Shown piece after piece: positions 24,210 through 31,752 of a stretch of 37,869 bases of DNA (position 1 is its first letter; each line of letters begins with the position of its first letter). Position numbers and translations under genes: made by a program. Location: positions 39,055 to 76,923 of the forward strand of contig DEKA01000001.1 in the NCBI GenBank assembly GCA_002353635.1, written 5' to 3'. The notes beneath the pieces are model-generated. The model had not been told where the DNA came from and searched no databases. It saw only the letters and a program-made list of their open reading frames with translations. Source of the stretch: Lachnospiraceae bacterium UBA2734 (GTDB lineage Bacteria > Bacillota > Clostridia > Lachnospirales > Lachnospiraceae).

Positions 24210-25079
24210 TCAGCGCAGCCGTTCTTCCATGTAGTCATCCACGATCCTGCGGACCTCTTCCAGATCCTTCACCGTCTGCGGATTGTCGCTCCTGAAGGCC
24301 AGGAGCTGTGCCAGATAGCCCTGCGCCTTCACCTGCCGGAAACTCTCCTGATACACGAGTCCGAAAACAAACGAGATGTGCCCAAGGATGAAATCTATCC
24401 CTGTCTTCGAGTGCGTCCGGAGGACATTTCTGTGTGCGCGGACATCCTCCATCACTTCCCGGGAAATCGCTGAATCGCGGAACGCCTCCATTGGCAGATC
24501 GTAGATCTCCGTGATGGGCGTCTCGCAGTTCACGCGCAGGATGTCGATCTTATCCGCATCACGCAGAATGGTCGCGAAAAGATACTCTCTGTCCGTCATC
24601 TGCGGCAGTTGGTACACATTGTGCAGGCGGATCGCCTTCTCAATGAGGCGCTCCTCGCTGGTATCCTTTTCAATCAGACGCTCCTCACTGTTATCTGCAT
24701 GATCATGCGGCAAAAATTCCGAATCGCTGCTATCCTTCTCGATTCGCCCATCCTCACCATCAATATTGATATAGTCTCTGATCTTCCCCTCATTGAACAG
24801 AATATCCGCACTCAATGCCGCATGGTTGCAGGACCTGCCGTCCTGAAAGGTGTGATAGCGGCGCAGCTGCTCAAACCTTCCAATGTCGTGCAGCATGCCG
24901 CACAGCCAGGCGATGTCGCGATCTTCCTGATCAAGCTCAACGCTGTCCGAAATCGCATCACACATCGCCGCCACGCGGTAAGTGTGGTCCGCCTTGAGTT
25001 TCACCTTCACGTCGCTCAGATCATACTGCCCGGCGTAATGCGCGAAGGCATTCTTTACTTTCTCCCTGTCTATAATCAA
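24210..25079 (-). CDS. HD-domain phosphohydrolase with repeat insertion
   Basis: Probable metal-dependent phosphohydrolase of the HD superfamily, 289 residues, substrate unknown. The metal site is His32 (KADHTYRVAA), His64-Asp65 (GMLHDIGRFEQ) and a later Asp in ILRDADKID. Between the second and third motif is an acidic insertion of about 40 residues with three related copies: GEDGRIEKDS, SEERLIEKDT and SEERLIEKAI; the last two come from a 30-bp tandem duplication (24635-24694). The start is TTG at 25079, with AGGAG 6 nt upstream. It is the last gene of the CapA-Bfd-small protein-HD operon. Confidence 0.8.
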   Translation of the reverse strand: MIIDREKVKNAFAHYAGQYDLSDVKVKLKADHTYRVAAMCDAISDSVELDQEDRDIAWLCGMLHDIGRFEQLRRYHTFQDGRSCNHAALSADILFNEGKIRDYINIDGEDGRIEKDSSDSEFLPHDHADNSEERLIEKDTSEERLIEKAIRLHNVYQLPQMTDREYLFATILRDADKIDILRVNCETPITEIYDLPMEAFRDSAISREVMEDVRAHRNVLRTHSKTGIDFILGHISFVFGLVYQESFRQVKAQGYLAQLLAFRSDNPQTVKDLEEVRRIVDDYMEERLR

Positions 25080-25141
25080 ATCCTTCTCCTATCTGCCTGA
25101 ACTCTATGTCTGGCAGACCATCAATGCGCTATAACCTTTTC

Positions 25142-25369
25142 TTATTCCTTCAGGTTCTTCAGCTCATTCATCATCTCAAGGTCATCTGCCGTGACACGCA
25201 TATTCGCCATCACCTTCTCCTCGCCGGGCTTTGTCACCGACATCTCGATGACTGTTCCCTCAGGTACACCGGAGAGCAGGACATTCTGCAGAAAAGCCAC
25301 TGCCTTGGGATGGTTGTTCTGAAACTTGTTCCGCAGCTGCATAATTTTGAAAATTGAATTCGGATTCAT
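25142..25369 (-). CDS. Small conserved-looking protein of unknown function
   Basis: Seventy-five residues beginning MNPNSIFKIMQLRNKFQNNHP, then a helix and a strand-rich region (GTVIEMSVTKPGEEKVMANM) and an acidic C-terminal helix. No signal or membrane segment. I do not recognise a named family. The start at 25369 was chosen because AGGAG 9 nt upstream overlaps the stop of the preceding Bfd gene; this coupling and the good codon use make it a real gene. Confidence 0.7.
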   Translation of the reverse strand: MNPNSIFKIMQLRNKFQNNHPKAVAFLQNVLLSGVPEGTVIEMSVTKPGEEKVMANMRVTADDLEMMNELKNLKE

Positions 25370-25382
25370 CTTTATATACTCC

Positions 25383-25580
25383 TCACTGCGCATAATCTTC
25401 AGGGAATCTCTTCATGTCCTCGATCATATGCACGATAAAATCGCGGCAGTGCGCGCAGCCCGCGCCCGCATGCGTCTTCTCTCTGACCTTTTCAATTGTG
25501 TCCGCGCCGTCCCTTACAGCGTCAATAATCTGCCCATAGGTCACATTGTGACAGTGGCAGGCAATCTTATTCCGATTCAT
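25383..25580 (-). CDS. Bfd-type [2Fe-2S]-binding protein
   Basis: Sixty-five residues with four cysteines in the bacterioferritin-associated ferredoxin pattern: Cys8-x-Cys10 (IACHCHNVTYGQI) and Cys42-x2-Cys45 (GAGCAHCRDFI). It should bind one [2Fe-2S] cluster; the partner is unknown. No bacterioferritin or reductase lies nearby. Its ATG overlaps the stop of the CapA-like gene (ATGA), with AAGGAGAG upstream, so the two are made together. Confidence 0.88.
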   Translation of the reverse strand: MNRNKIACHCHNVTYGQIIDAVRDGADTIEKVREKTHAGAGCAHCRDFIVHMIEDMKRFPEDYAQ

Positions 25581-26767
25581 TTGCTCTCCTTAATCGCAGG
25601 ATCCGGAATCTGGTCCAGAATATACTGCCGAACCGCATCCAGTCTGCTCGTCTTCCATGCGCCTTCATTCGCCTTCTCCGCGAGAGGGCAGATGATAAAG
25701 AAATCAAGTGCCTCCCCCGGCACGCGCCCGCTCCGCTTGGGATTCGCGAAGTGCTCCCTCCACTTCTCCTCGCTGGCGCCTCGGAACTCATCCGGATGCA
25801 GATAAATCTGCTGCCGCTTCGTCGCCGCGACGAACATCTTCGCCGCAAGGGGCTCCAGCTTCTCGTACTCCTCCGCCGGCACATCCGCAAAAATCGCAGG
25901 CAGCTCCCCCTTCACGATATGCTCCGGACCTCTCTCGATCCGGATGCCGAAAGGTTCAAAGCGCCAGGAATTGGCGGTGAGCGTTATTTTCAGAAGGACG
26001 CCCTTGTCGGTGTTGTACTGCGCCCTCTGATAATCCGTATCAAAGATAAAATTGCCCAGCGAATAGAAAATGCACTTCTCCCCAACCCGCTCGTAATTCA
26101 TCGGCACGTGCGGGTGATGCGCCACAACGAGGTCAGCACCCATCCGCAGGAATTCGAGATAGCGCTCCCTCGTGTAGGGCGACGGGAGCGACGTGAACTC
26201 CTCGCCGCCGTGGGAAACGATGATGCACCAACGGCAACGGCTCTTGATCTCATCGATGTTGCGCTGGATCGTCTCCATGTCGTTCCAGAGAAGACATCCG
26301 CCCTTGTGATCACCCGCGGGCTTGCACCCTCTCCTGTACCCCACGCTGAAAATACCAATCCCCCCGGCCTCATCAAGATACAGCGGCTGTGCTGCCTCCT
26401 TTGCATTCATGCCGGCGCCGACCGTATTTACGCCGTACCGGCGCGCGATCTCAAGCGTGGAGGCGACGCCGGGATCTCCTGCGTCATAGATGTGGTTGTT
26501 GCAGAGGTTCCAGATATCAGCATGGCAGTTCTGCAGTACCTTCACGGCCTTTGGATTCATGGTGTGCGTCAGCTGCGCTGTTCCGTCTGTGCTGGTATTC
26601 ACAGCCTGGTCGATCATCGCGCCCTCGACGTTTGCGATCACATGGTCGCCGGAATGAAGGAAATCCAGCACTTCTTCCGAGAGGAGCGCCGGGTCGTCCC
26701 ACTGCCCGTTCATGTACCTGTCAAATCCGATATCGCCTGTAAAAACCAGTGAGGTTTTGTCCTTCAT
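25577..26767 (-). CDS. CapA-like metallophosphatase-fold protein
   Basis: A 396-residue protein of the CapA (poly-gamma-glutamate synthesis) family with a calcineurin-like fold. Motifs in order are FTGDIGFDRYMNG, IANVEGAM, WNLCNNHIYDAG, IIVSHGGEEF, VVAHHPHVPMNYE and YSLGNFIFD, supplying the metal ligands. No signal peptide or membrane anchor is visible, unlike CapA of Bacillus, and no capB/capC genes are near, so a cytoplasmic hydrolase role is more likely than capsule synthesis. GGAGATAAG precedes the ATG. It is the first gene of a four-gene operon. Confidence 0.85.
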   Translation of the reverse strand: MKDKTSLVFTGDIGFDRYMNGQWDDPALLSEEVLDFLHSGDHVIANVEGAMIDQAVNTSTDGTAQLTHTMNPKAVKVLQNCHADIWNLCNNHIYDAGDPGVASTLEIARRYGVNTVGAGMNAKEAAQPLYLDEAGGIGIFSVGYRRGCKPAGDHKGGCLLWNDMETIQRNIDEIKSRCRWCIIVSHGGEEFTSLPSPYTRERYLEFLRMGADLVVAHHPHVPMNYERVGEKCIFYSLGNFIFDTDYQRAQYNTDKGVLLKITLTANSWRFEPFGIRIERGPEHIVKGELPAIFADVPAEEYEKLEPLAAKMFVAATKRQQIYLHPDEFRGASEEKWREHFANPKRSGRVPGEALDFFIICPLAEKANEGAWKTSRLDAVRQYILDQIPDPAIKESK

Positions 26768-26921
26768 TTTCGCTTATCTCCATTTTCTCTCTATGCAGGT
26801 AAACGGGAGTCAATATATCTCCACAAGTCTGTGTCATATTCTAGCATATTATTCGCGGGCCCGCGGGAGGGAGATGCCCCGTTCACCTTACTGCGCATCG
26901 ATTCGCTAACTATTTTCAGCT
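26768..26921. other. Divergent intergenic region with 12-bp GC palindrome
   Basis: CGCGGGCCCGCG (26854-26865) is a perfect palindrome in an otherwise AT-rich spacer between the CapA operon and the alcohol dehydrogenase. No convincing promoter for the CapA operon was found. Confidence 0.35.
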
Positions 26922-26934
26922 AAATGTATACCAG
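26922..26934. promoter_or_regulatory. Operator-like site shared with uxuA
   Basis: AAATGTATACCAG is identical to the sequence at 11140-11152 in front of uxuA. It lies just upstream of the proposed -35 of the alcohol dehydrogenase gene. Confidence 0.45.
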
Positions 26935-26938
26935 ATTA

Positions 26939-26967
26939 TTGTGTTCACAAAGGTCTCATGGTAGTAT
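26939..26967 (+). promoter_or_regulatory. Possible promoter of the alcohol dehydrogenase gene
   Basis: TTGTGT (26939-26944) and TAGTAT (26962-26967) are separated by 17 bp. The overlapping TATGAT at 26965-26970 is an alternative -10 box. Confidence 0.35.
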
Positions 26968-27053
26968 GATGATTGTAAGATTTCCATAGAGCAATCGTGG
27001 AAGCACAGCAAAAACAGGGCATAATTATGGGGTTGCAAGGAGGAATTTCATCA

Positions 27054-28088
27054 ATGAAGGCGATCAAATACGAGAAGCCGTGGAGCGTTGCATGTGTAGA
27101 CCAGGAGAAGCCGAAGTGCGGCAAGGGTCAGGCGCTCATCCATATCATGACAGCAGGCATCTGCGGCAGTGATATTGGTGCTTTCCGCGGCACGAATAAA
27201 CTGGTATCCTATCCGCGTGTCATCGGCCACGAACTGGCAGGTGTCATCGAGGGGATCGATCCCGAGGACAATCCGAAGGGCTTCAAGGTCGGCGACAAGG
27301 TCATTGTCGATCCGTATCTGTACTGCGGACACTGCTATCCCTGCAGCATCGGCAGAACGAACTGCTGCACAGATCTGCACGTTCTCGGCGTTCATGTGGA
27401 CGGCGGCATGGCGGAGTACTTCTGCCATCCTTCCAAGATGCTCGTGAAGATGCCGGAGGGCATGGACTGGACGCTGGCTGCCATGGCCGAGCCGCTCACC
27501 ATTTCTCTTCATGGTATTCACAGAGGTGCTCTGAAGGCAGGCGAATATGTTGCCATCTATGGTGCCGGCACAATTGGTGTTCTGGCCGGCATGGCTGCTG
27601 AGGCATATGGCGCACACGCCATCATCATTGATCTTGTGCAGGAGCGTCTGGACTTCGCCAAGAGCGTCGGCGTTGAGCACATTATCAATTCCGGCAAAGA
27701 GGATGTCGTGAAGATCGTAAACGACATCACGAACGGTGTCGGCGCACAGCTCGTCATGGAGTGCACAGGTGCGAATCCCTGCATCCGCCAGACGCTGGAC
27801 ATCGTCTGCAATGCAGGCCGCATCACACTGACCGGCTGGCCTTCCAAGGAGACTTCCATTCCCACAGACATGATCACCAAAAAGGAAGTCGATATCCGCG
27901 GTGCCCGCACCAGCGCAGGTGAGTTCGAAGAGGCAATTGAGCTGATCAACTCCGGTAAGGTTGACATCCGGAAGATCCTCACGAAGACTGTCTCCATGGA
28001 GGAGGCTCCTGCGACGATCATCGACATTGAGAAAAATCCCGGCAACTACATGAAGGTTGTCGTCAATGTAGGGCTCGGGAAGGATTAA
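27054..28088 (+). CDS. Zinc-dependent alcohol dehydrogenase, probable sugar-acid oxidoreductase
   Basis: Medium-chain NAD(P)-dependent dehydrogenase of 344 residues. Catalytic zinc ligands are in AGICGSD and VIGHELAG; the structural zinc site is CGHCYPCSIGRTNCC; the cofactor motif is GAGTIG. The block TNCCTDLHVLGVHVDGGMAEYF is close to that of E. coli LgoD (YjjN, L-galactonate oxidoreductase) and L-gulonate/L-idonate dehydrogenases. With the operator-like site shared with uxuA this points to entry of an aldonic acid into the hexuronate pathway (inference). AAGGAGGA lies 9 nt before the ATG at 27054; the longer frame to 26997 is rejected. Threonine or sorbitol dehydrogenase activity cannot be excluded. 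Confidence 0.85.
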   Translation: MKAIKYEKPWSVACVDQEKPKCGKGQALIHIMTAGICGSDIGAFRGTNKLVSYPRVIGHELAGVIEGIDPEDNPKGFKVGDKVIVDPYLYCGHCYPCSIGRTNCCTDLHVLGVHVDGGMAEYFCHPSKMLVKMPEGMDWTLAAMAEPLTISLHGIHRGALKAGEYVAIYGAGTIGVLAGMAAEAYGAHAIIIDLVQERLDFAKSVGVEHIINSGKEDVVKIVNDITNGVGAQLVMECTGANPCIRQTLDIVCNAGRITLTGWPSKETSIPTDMITKKEVDIRGARTSAGEFEEAIELINSGKVDIRKILTKTVSMEEAPATIIDIEKNPGNYMKVVVNVGLGKD

Positions 28089-28117
28089 TCCAGCACTTGT
28101 AGAAAGGCCGTAAACAC

Positions 28118-28159
28118 GCGGGAGGGAGAATTCGCATCACTGCGCATTCTCCCTCCCGC
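28118..28159. terminator. Two-way terminator between the alcohol dehydrogenase and the pilus operon
   Basis: An 18-bp stem with one mismatch (28118-28135 with 28142-28159, GCGGGAGGGAGAAT core) is flanked by TTATT on the plus side and TGTTT on the minus side. It starts right at the stop codon of the last minus-strand reading frame. Confidence 0.7.
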
Positions 28160-28426
28160 TTATTGGGCAACTCTCTGCGTCACCTGTCCTCTGGTTGTCC
28201 ATCGGTCCCTCCTTCGCTCCGTCTCTGCCCGCAGGTCGATCATCAACTTCCGATCTGAAATGATGACCGGAATTGCCTCCTTCAAAGAATGAATCTCGGG
28301 AAAAGGATATCCATAAACTGACTTGCCATCCTCCGCATTGTCCTTTTGCAGCGTATCGATCAACTCTGCTCTTCTGTCATTCGGCTGTGCAAAAAAGTCA
28401 TGTATTGTATATAAACCATTATTCAC
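28160..28426 (-). CDS. Possible small last gene of the pilus operon
   Basis: Eighty-eight residues from GTG 28426 (VNNGLYTIHDFFAQPNDRR onward), ending in a basic tail. I do not recognise it. The GTG overlaps the end of the basal pilin gene by 8 nt, and the stop touches the terminator stem, which fits the last gene of an operon. Against it: the ribosome binding site is weak (AGAAAG) and no ATG is available. It could also be a remnant of a longer gene. Confidence 0.4.
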   Translation of the reverse strand: MNNGLYTIHDFFAQPNDRRAELIDTLQKDNAEDGKSVYGYPFPEIHSLKEAIPVIISDRKLMIDLRAETERRRDRWTTRGQVTQRVAQ

Positions 28427-29198
28427 GATTCTTTCTCTTCTTGACCACAACCCAAATGATAATCAGAACCGCCGCGGCGACCACGATACCGCCGTACAGC
28501 AGCATCTGGCTGTTGTCGCCGGTGCGCACGCCCTTGTTCGCGCCAAGGCCGCGGTTTGCAGAGATAACACCCGACTCATCAGGCTTCGATGCGCCTACCA
28601 CTCCGGAGCCCTCTCCGCCGGATGCAACCGCTACAGGCACCGTTTCAACTACTGAAACCGCCTGGGAAGGCACTGCCGCTTCCGGTGTGCTCTCCGATCC
28701 GCCGCCGTGATGATGGTGATGGCTGCTGGGGGCCTCGTACTTGTTGACGAACTGAATGGCATCCGCCTTGCTCCCGTCACCATTGTCTGCGGACACCGCT
28801 GTTGTCAGCTGCCCATTCTCATCTGAAAATACCCTGACCTTCACCGTATAAGTAGTTCCATCAAAAGTGTAGTGATCAGCGGGGTCCATCTGCTCACTAA
28901 TCGTGTATGTGTAGTTCTCAGGTTCCGTATACGTGATGGCTCCAAAGTTTCCGCTTCCGGCGCCCTTAATCGTCAACACCGCATCGCCCGCATCATTCGT
29001 ATCCGCCGGCATCGGCGCTCCGTTCTCGCCTGTCAGGATGAACTGATAGTCAAGGTCTGAAGGTACATCGCCTTCCACGACATTGTCAACGGGAAGACTG
29101 AGCTGTGTCTGTCCGTTTTCCTGCGCGTACACCCCCATCGATGTGCCGATCATCAATGCGGCGCACGCCGCTGCTGTGACAAATGTTCTCATTTTCAT
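28419..29198 (-). CDS. Minor/basal pilin, FctB position, FctA-like domain
   Basis: Cell-wall pilin of 259 residues. A signal peptide (MKMRTFVTAAACAALMIGTSMGVYAQ) is followed by one FctA/Spy0128-like domain (about 20-145, ending AIQFVNKYEAP), then a low-complexity stalk of about 75 residues with five histidines and three glycines (SSHHHHHGGG), then the sorting region GVRTGDN, a membrane helix and the tail KKRKNRE. The pentad is VRTG rather than the VPTG of the other two pilins, which suggests a different sortase step, as for a wall anchor. The position after the sortase matches fctB of the streptococcal FCT locus. GGGGAG lies 8 nt before the ATG at 29198. Confidence 0.8.
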   Translation of the reverse strand: MKMRTFVTAAACAALMIGTSMGVYAQENGQTQLSLPVDNVVEGDVPSDLDYQFILTGENGAPMPADTNDAGDAVLTIKGAGSGNFGAITYTEPENYTYTISEQMDPADHYTFDGTTYTVKVRVFSDENGQLTTAVSADNGDGSKADAIQFVNKYEAPSSHHHHHGGGSESTPEAAVPSQAVSVVETVPVAVASGGEGSGVVGASKPDESGVISANRGLGANKGVRTGDNSQMLLYGGIVVAAAVLIIIWVVVKKRKNRE

Positions 29199-29346
29199 TG
29201 CTCTGTCTCCCCTATTGTTCTTAAACTCTGCCATCTATTATCAACAGATTGTAACCGTTCAGCATCTCATCCCGGTCCAGAATGGCTTGAAAATATGTTG
29301 CGATCTTCAAAGGCACTAAACAATTACAACAGATTTGTGCTGTCTT

Positions 29347-30180
29347 TCAATTATCCTCTTCCAGGTATCCGAAAAGAACCGTCCTTGCATCACTGTCGTT
29401 GTCCGCACAGGTGGAGAGACCGATGATCCTCTGCACATCCGCTGCCCCATCACCATCCGCGAAGCCGTCCGTCTCCGCCACAGCATTTTTCCTGATATAC
29501 GCGAGCAGCGCCTCATCTCCATCCGCACTCGTTGTCGGATTGAAAACAACTTCCTCATAAGCATCCGTCTTCACGCACGCAAAGAATGTGATCTTCCAGG
29601 ACGCATCCTTCAGATAGAGATAACCCGTATCATGCTGTGCCAGATAGTCCTTCTTTTCAAAGGCGTCCAGCGCGCCGAACATCTTCCCCGCATCCATGTG
29701 ATGCCCGTACACCAGCGAATAGGGATCCGAGAAATCTGACGCATTCCGACTGTCCAGGAAAATACTGCCGGACAGCGCGAAGTTCCCATACACGTCCTTA
29801 TTCAGATACTCGCTGTTGTCCTCTCCCTGCACGACCGGGTAATCGATCGTTGTATCCGGAATGGTGAGCCAGGCGCGCACATCCGGATTGATAGCCATCA
29901 ACTCCTCGAGAGAAGGATTGCTGCCCTCACTCCCGACTGCCGGTTTGTACTGCAGAAGACTTTGGTCGAGGTCCGCACCATTCAGAATCCGGAAATCATC
30001 GACCAATCCGTAGATGAAAAAAAGCAGGAACAGGATGGCGATCACTGTCAGGACCCGGCGCAGAACTTCATCGCCTACGCGCGCAGCCGCGGCCGCTCTG
30101 TTCAGCCACGCAGCTTCTCGTCTTTCCGTATCTGTTGTCTCTGAGGCTTTAAGATTTGCGCCTCTGTCCGTTCTGCCCAC
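29347..30180 (-). CDS. Class B sortase (pilin polymerase)
   Basis: Membrane transpeptidase of 277 residues. A basic, alanine-rich cytoplasmic N-terminus (1-42) precedes one membrane helix (VLTVIAILFLLFFIYGLV) and the extracellular catalytic domain. The catalytic residues are His in YGHHMDAGKMF (near 158), Cys in LSTCADNDSDAR (near 258) and the Arg eight residues later. The extra helix before the Cys strand is typical of class B. By analogy with the streptococcal FCT enzyme it should link backbone pilins at the VPTG motif. The start is GTG at 30180 with GGAAGG upstream, 12 nt after the backbone pilin stop. Confidence 0.92.
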   Translation of the reverse strand: MGRTDRGANLKASETTDTERREAAWLNRAAAAARVGDEVLRRVLTVIAILFLLFFIYGLVDDFRILNGADLDQSLLQYKPAVGSEGSNPSLEELMAINPDVRAWLTIPDTTIDYPVVQGEDNSEYLNKDVYGNFALSGSIFLDSRNASDFSDPYSLVYGHHMDAGKMFGALDAFEKKDYLAQHDTGYLYLKDASWKITFFACVKTDAYEEVVFNPTTSADGDEALLAYIRKNAVAETDGFADGDGAADVQRIIGLSTCADNDSDARTVLFGYLEEDN

Positions 30181-30192
30181 TGTTCCTTCCTG

Positions 30193-31626
30193 TTACTGTC
30201 TCTTCTTCCTCACCGTCAGCACGACAACAGCTGCTGCCGCCAATACAATGCCAACGATATAAGGTGCATAATCGATCAGAATTCCTGTCGGCACTGCGCC
30301 TTCCTTGTGATTGTCGATCGTGAGAGCTGTGTCTTCAGTGACAGCGCCATCAGCAACCTTTGTGCTGCTGTCCATCACAACTGCAGGAGATCCGCTGCCA
30401 TCGCCATTCAGCGTATCGCCCTTTTTATCCGTGAGCGAAGCTGTGTAGCCGTTCTGATCAAGGTCATCCTTATCTTCAGTTACAGAGTATGTTGCCGTCT
30501 TCGGCAGACCTTTAATTGTGATGCTCTGTCCATGGCGAAGCCAGAAATCCTGCGTAACTGTGCCCTCTGCATCACTGCTATTCGCACTGCTTCCACCGGC
30601 ATCAGCGACCAGCACCTGATCATCGATCGGCAGAAGAGCACCTGCTGCAAAAGCTCTCACCTCACGCTGGCCCTTGGCCTTTACAGGCACAGCCTCCGCC
30701 GTAGAACTTTTGCCCGCTGTGATCGAAGAAGGATTCGTGTGCCTTGCCTGCGAGAAGCCATTTGTCTTCGTCTCACTGTCCGCGTTGGACAGGTCAACAT
30801 CGTACTTTGTGCCTGCTGCCGCACCGCTGATCGTCACTGTATACCGAAAATAACGGTCCCGCGACGCCTGGTTGCCGGAAACAGTGGACTTAATCGTAAG
30901 GTTCACTGTGTTGTAAGTGTTCTGCCAGCCGTTCGTCTTAGTTTCCTCCTGAGACGAACCATCTTCCTTCACTGGATCCGTATCATTTGTATTGGAAAGG
31001 ATATAGCCGGCTATTGTCAACTGAGAACTTGCCTCAGCCTTCTTGTCTGTTGCATTCTCTACATAAACATCCAGCACACGCGTTGCATCCTGGTCATCTT
31101 CGATGCCGCGCACGCCCTTCGTCGGCTCCTGCGTGAGCACATATCTGTAGACACCAGGCTCTTTAAACTCAACCTTGCTGAAATCGACCGTCAGGGAAGA
31201 ATCCGCATATTTTCCATTCTCCGAATTCTGTGTGCTCTGACCGACCGCAAATGAAGCTTTATTCGATTTATCCGATTCGCTGGCATCAGGTCCGGCATCA
31301 ACGAGTGCGGGCATCATTCCATTCGTGACTGCCTTATCCGATCCTGCATACACCGGAAGATCGCCATCTGTCTCTCCCGTCTGCGCTGTGCCATTGGCAA
31401 TCGAGTAGGTAAACGTCACATTCGGCACGTTGGCATCGGCACGCATGTTGAGATGATTGTCAGCCTCTACCGTGCCGCCCTTGACAGCCTCGTACGCCGC
31501 TGTGCTCCCGTTCTCAATGAATGCGCCCGTATCCTCCGCAAACGCAGGCATCCCGATCATGCTCACGGCGGTGATCACTCCCGCCGCAGACATCAAGCCC
31601 TTTTTCATAACAGCATGCAAACGCAT
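30193..31626 (-). CDS. Backbone pilin, FctA/Spy0128-like
   Basis: Major pilin of 477 residues. A signal peptide ends at PAFAED (about residue 31). Domain 1 (about 55-200) has the FctA pattern VTFTYSI ... FKEPGVYRYVLTQEP ... RVLDVYVEN; domain 2 (about 235-455) runs VNLTIKSTVSG ... GQSITIKGLPKTATYSVTED ... LTIDNHKEG. Lys in the first strand and Asn in the last (ENA, DNH) of each domain could form isopeptide bonds. The C-terminus is GAVPTGILIDYAPYIVGIV followed by RKKRQ, a VPTG sorting signal as in FctA. The ATG at 31626 has GGGAG about 8 nt upstream. It lies between sipA-like and sortase genes. Confidence 0.9.
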   Translation of the reverse strand: MRLHAVMKKGLMSAAGVITAVSMIGMPAFAEDTGAFIENGSTAAYEAVKGGTVEADNHLNMRADANVPNVTFTYSIANGTAQTGETDGDLPVYAGSDKAVTNGMMPALVDAGPDASESDKSNKASFAVGQSTQNSENGKYADSSLTVDFSKVEFKEPGVYRYVLTQEPTKGVRGIEDDQDATRVLDVYVENATDKKAEASSQLTIAGYILSNTNDTDPVKEDGSSQEETKTNGWQNTYNTVNLTIKSTVSGNQASRDRYFRYTVTISGAAAGTKYDVDLSNADSETKTNGFSQARHTNPSSITAGKSSTAEAVPVKAKGQREVRAFAAGALLPIDDQVLVADAGGSSANSSDAEGTVTQDFWLRHGQSITIKGLPKTATYSVTEDKDDLDQNGYTASLTDKKGDTLNGDGSGSPAVVMDSSTKVADGAVTEDTALTIDNHKEGAVPTGILIDYAPYIVGIVLAAAAVVVLTVRKKRQ

Positions 31627-31727
31627 ATTCTTCTCTCCCTTTACTGGCTTGTTCAAAAGACTGCCTCTGCCATTCTCCTCCCATTTATTAAGGAGGAGCG
31701 TGCAGAGCAGCTGTCTTTGTTTTCAGA

Positions 31728-31741
31728 GCCCCAATCGGGGC
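31728..31741 (-). repeat. Short GC hairpin between sipA-like and backbone pilin genes
   Basis: GCCCC-AATC-GGGGC forms a tight stem in the 126-nt gap. No T-tract follows on the minus strand, so it may affect mRNA processing or stability rather than end transcription. Confidence 0.4.
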
Positions 31742-31752
31742 AAACTGCTGCG

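Noticed and set aside
25577..26767. Capsule (poly-gamma-glutamate) synthesis locus
   Set aside because: Only a CapA-like protein is present, without export signal and without capB, capC or capD.
13128..29329. 14-mer CTAAACAATTACAA at 13128-13141 and 29316-29329, both intergenic
   Set aside because: Several 14-mer pairs are expected by chance in 38 kb of both strands, and the two sites sit at different places relative to nearby genes.
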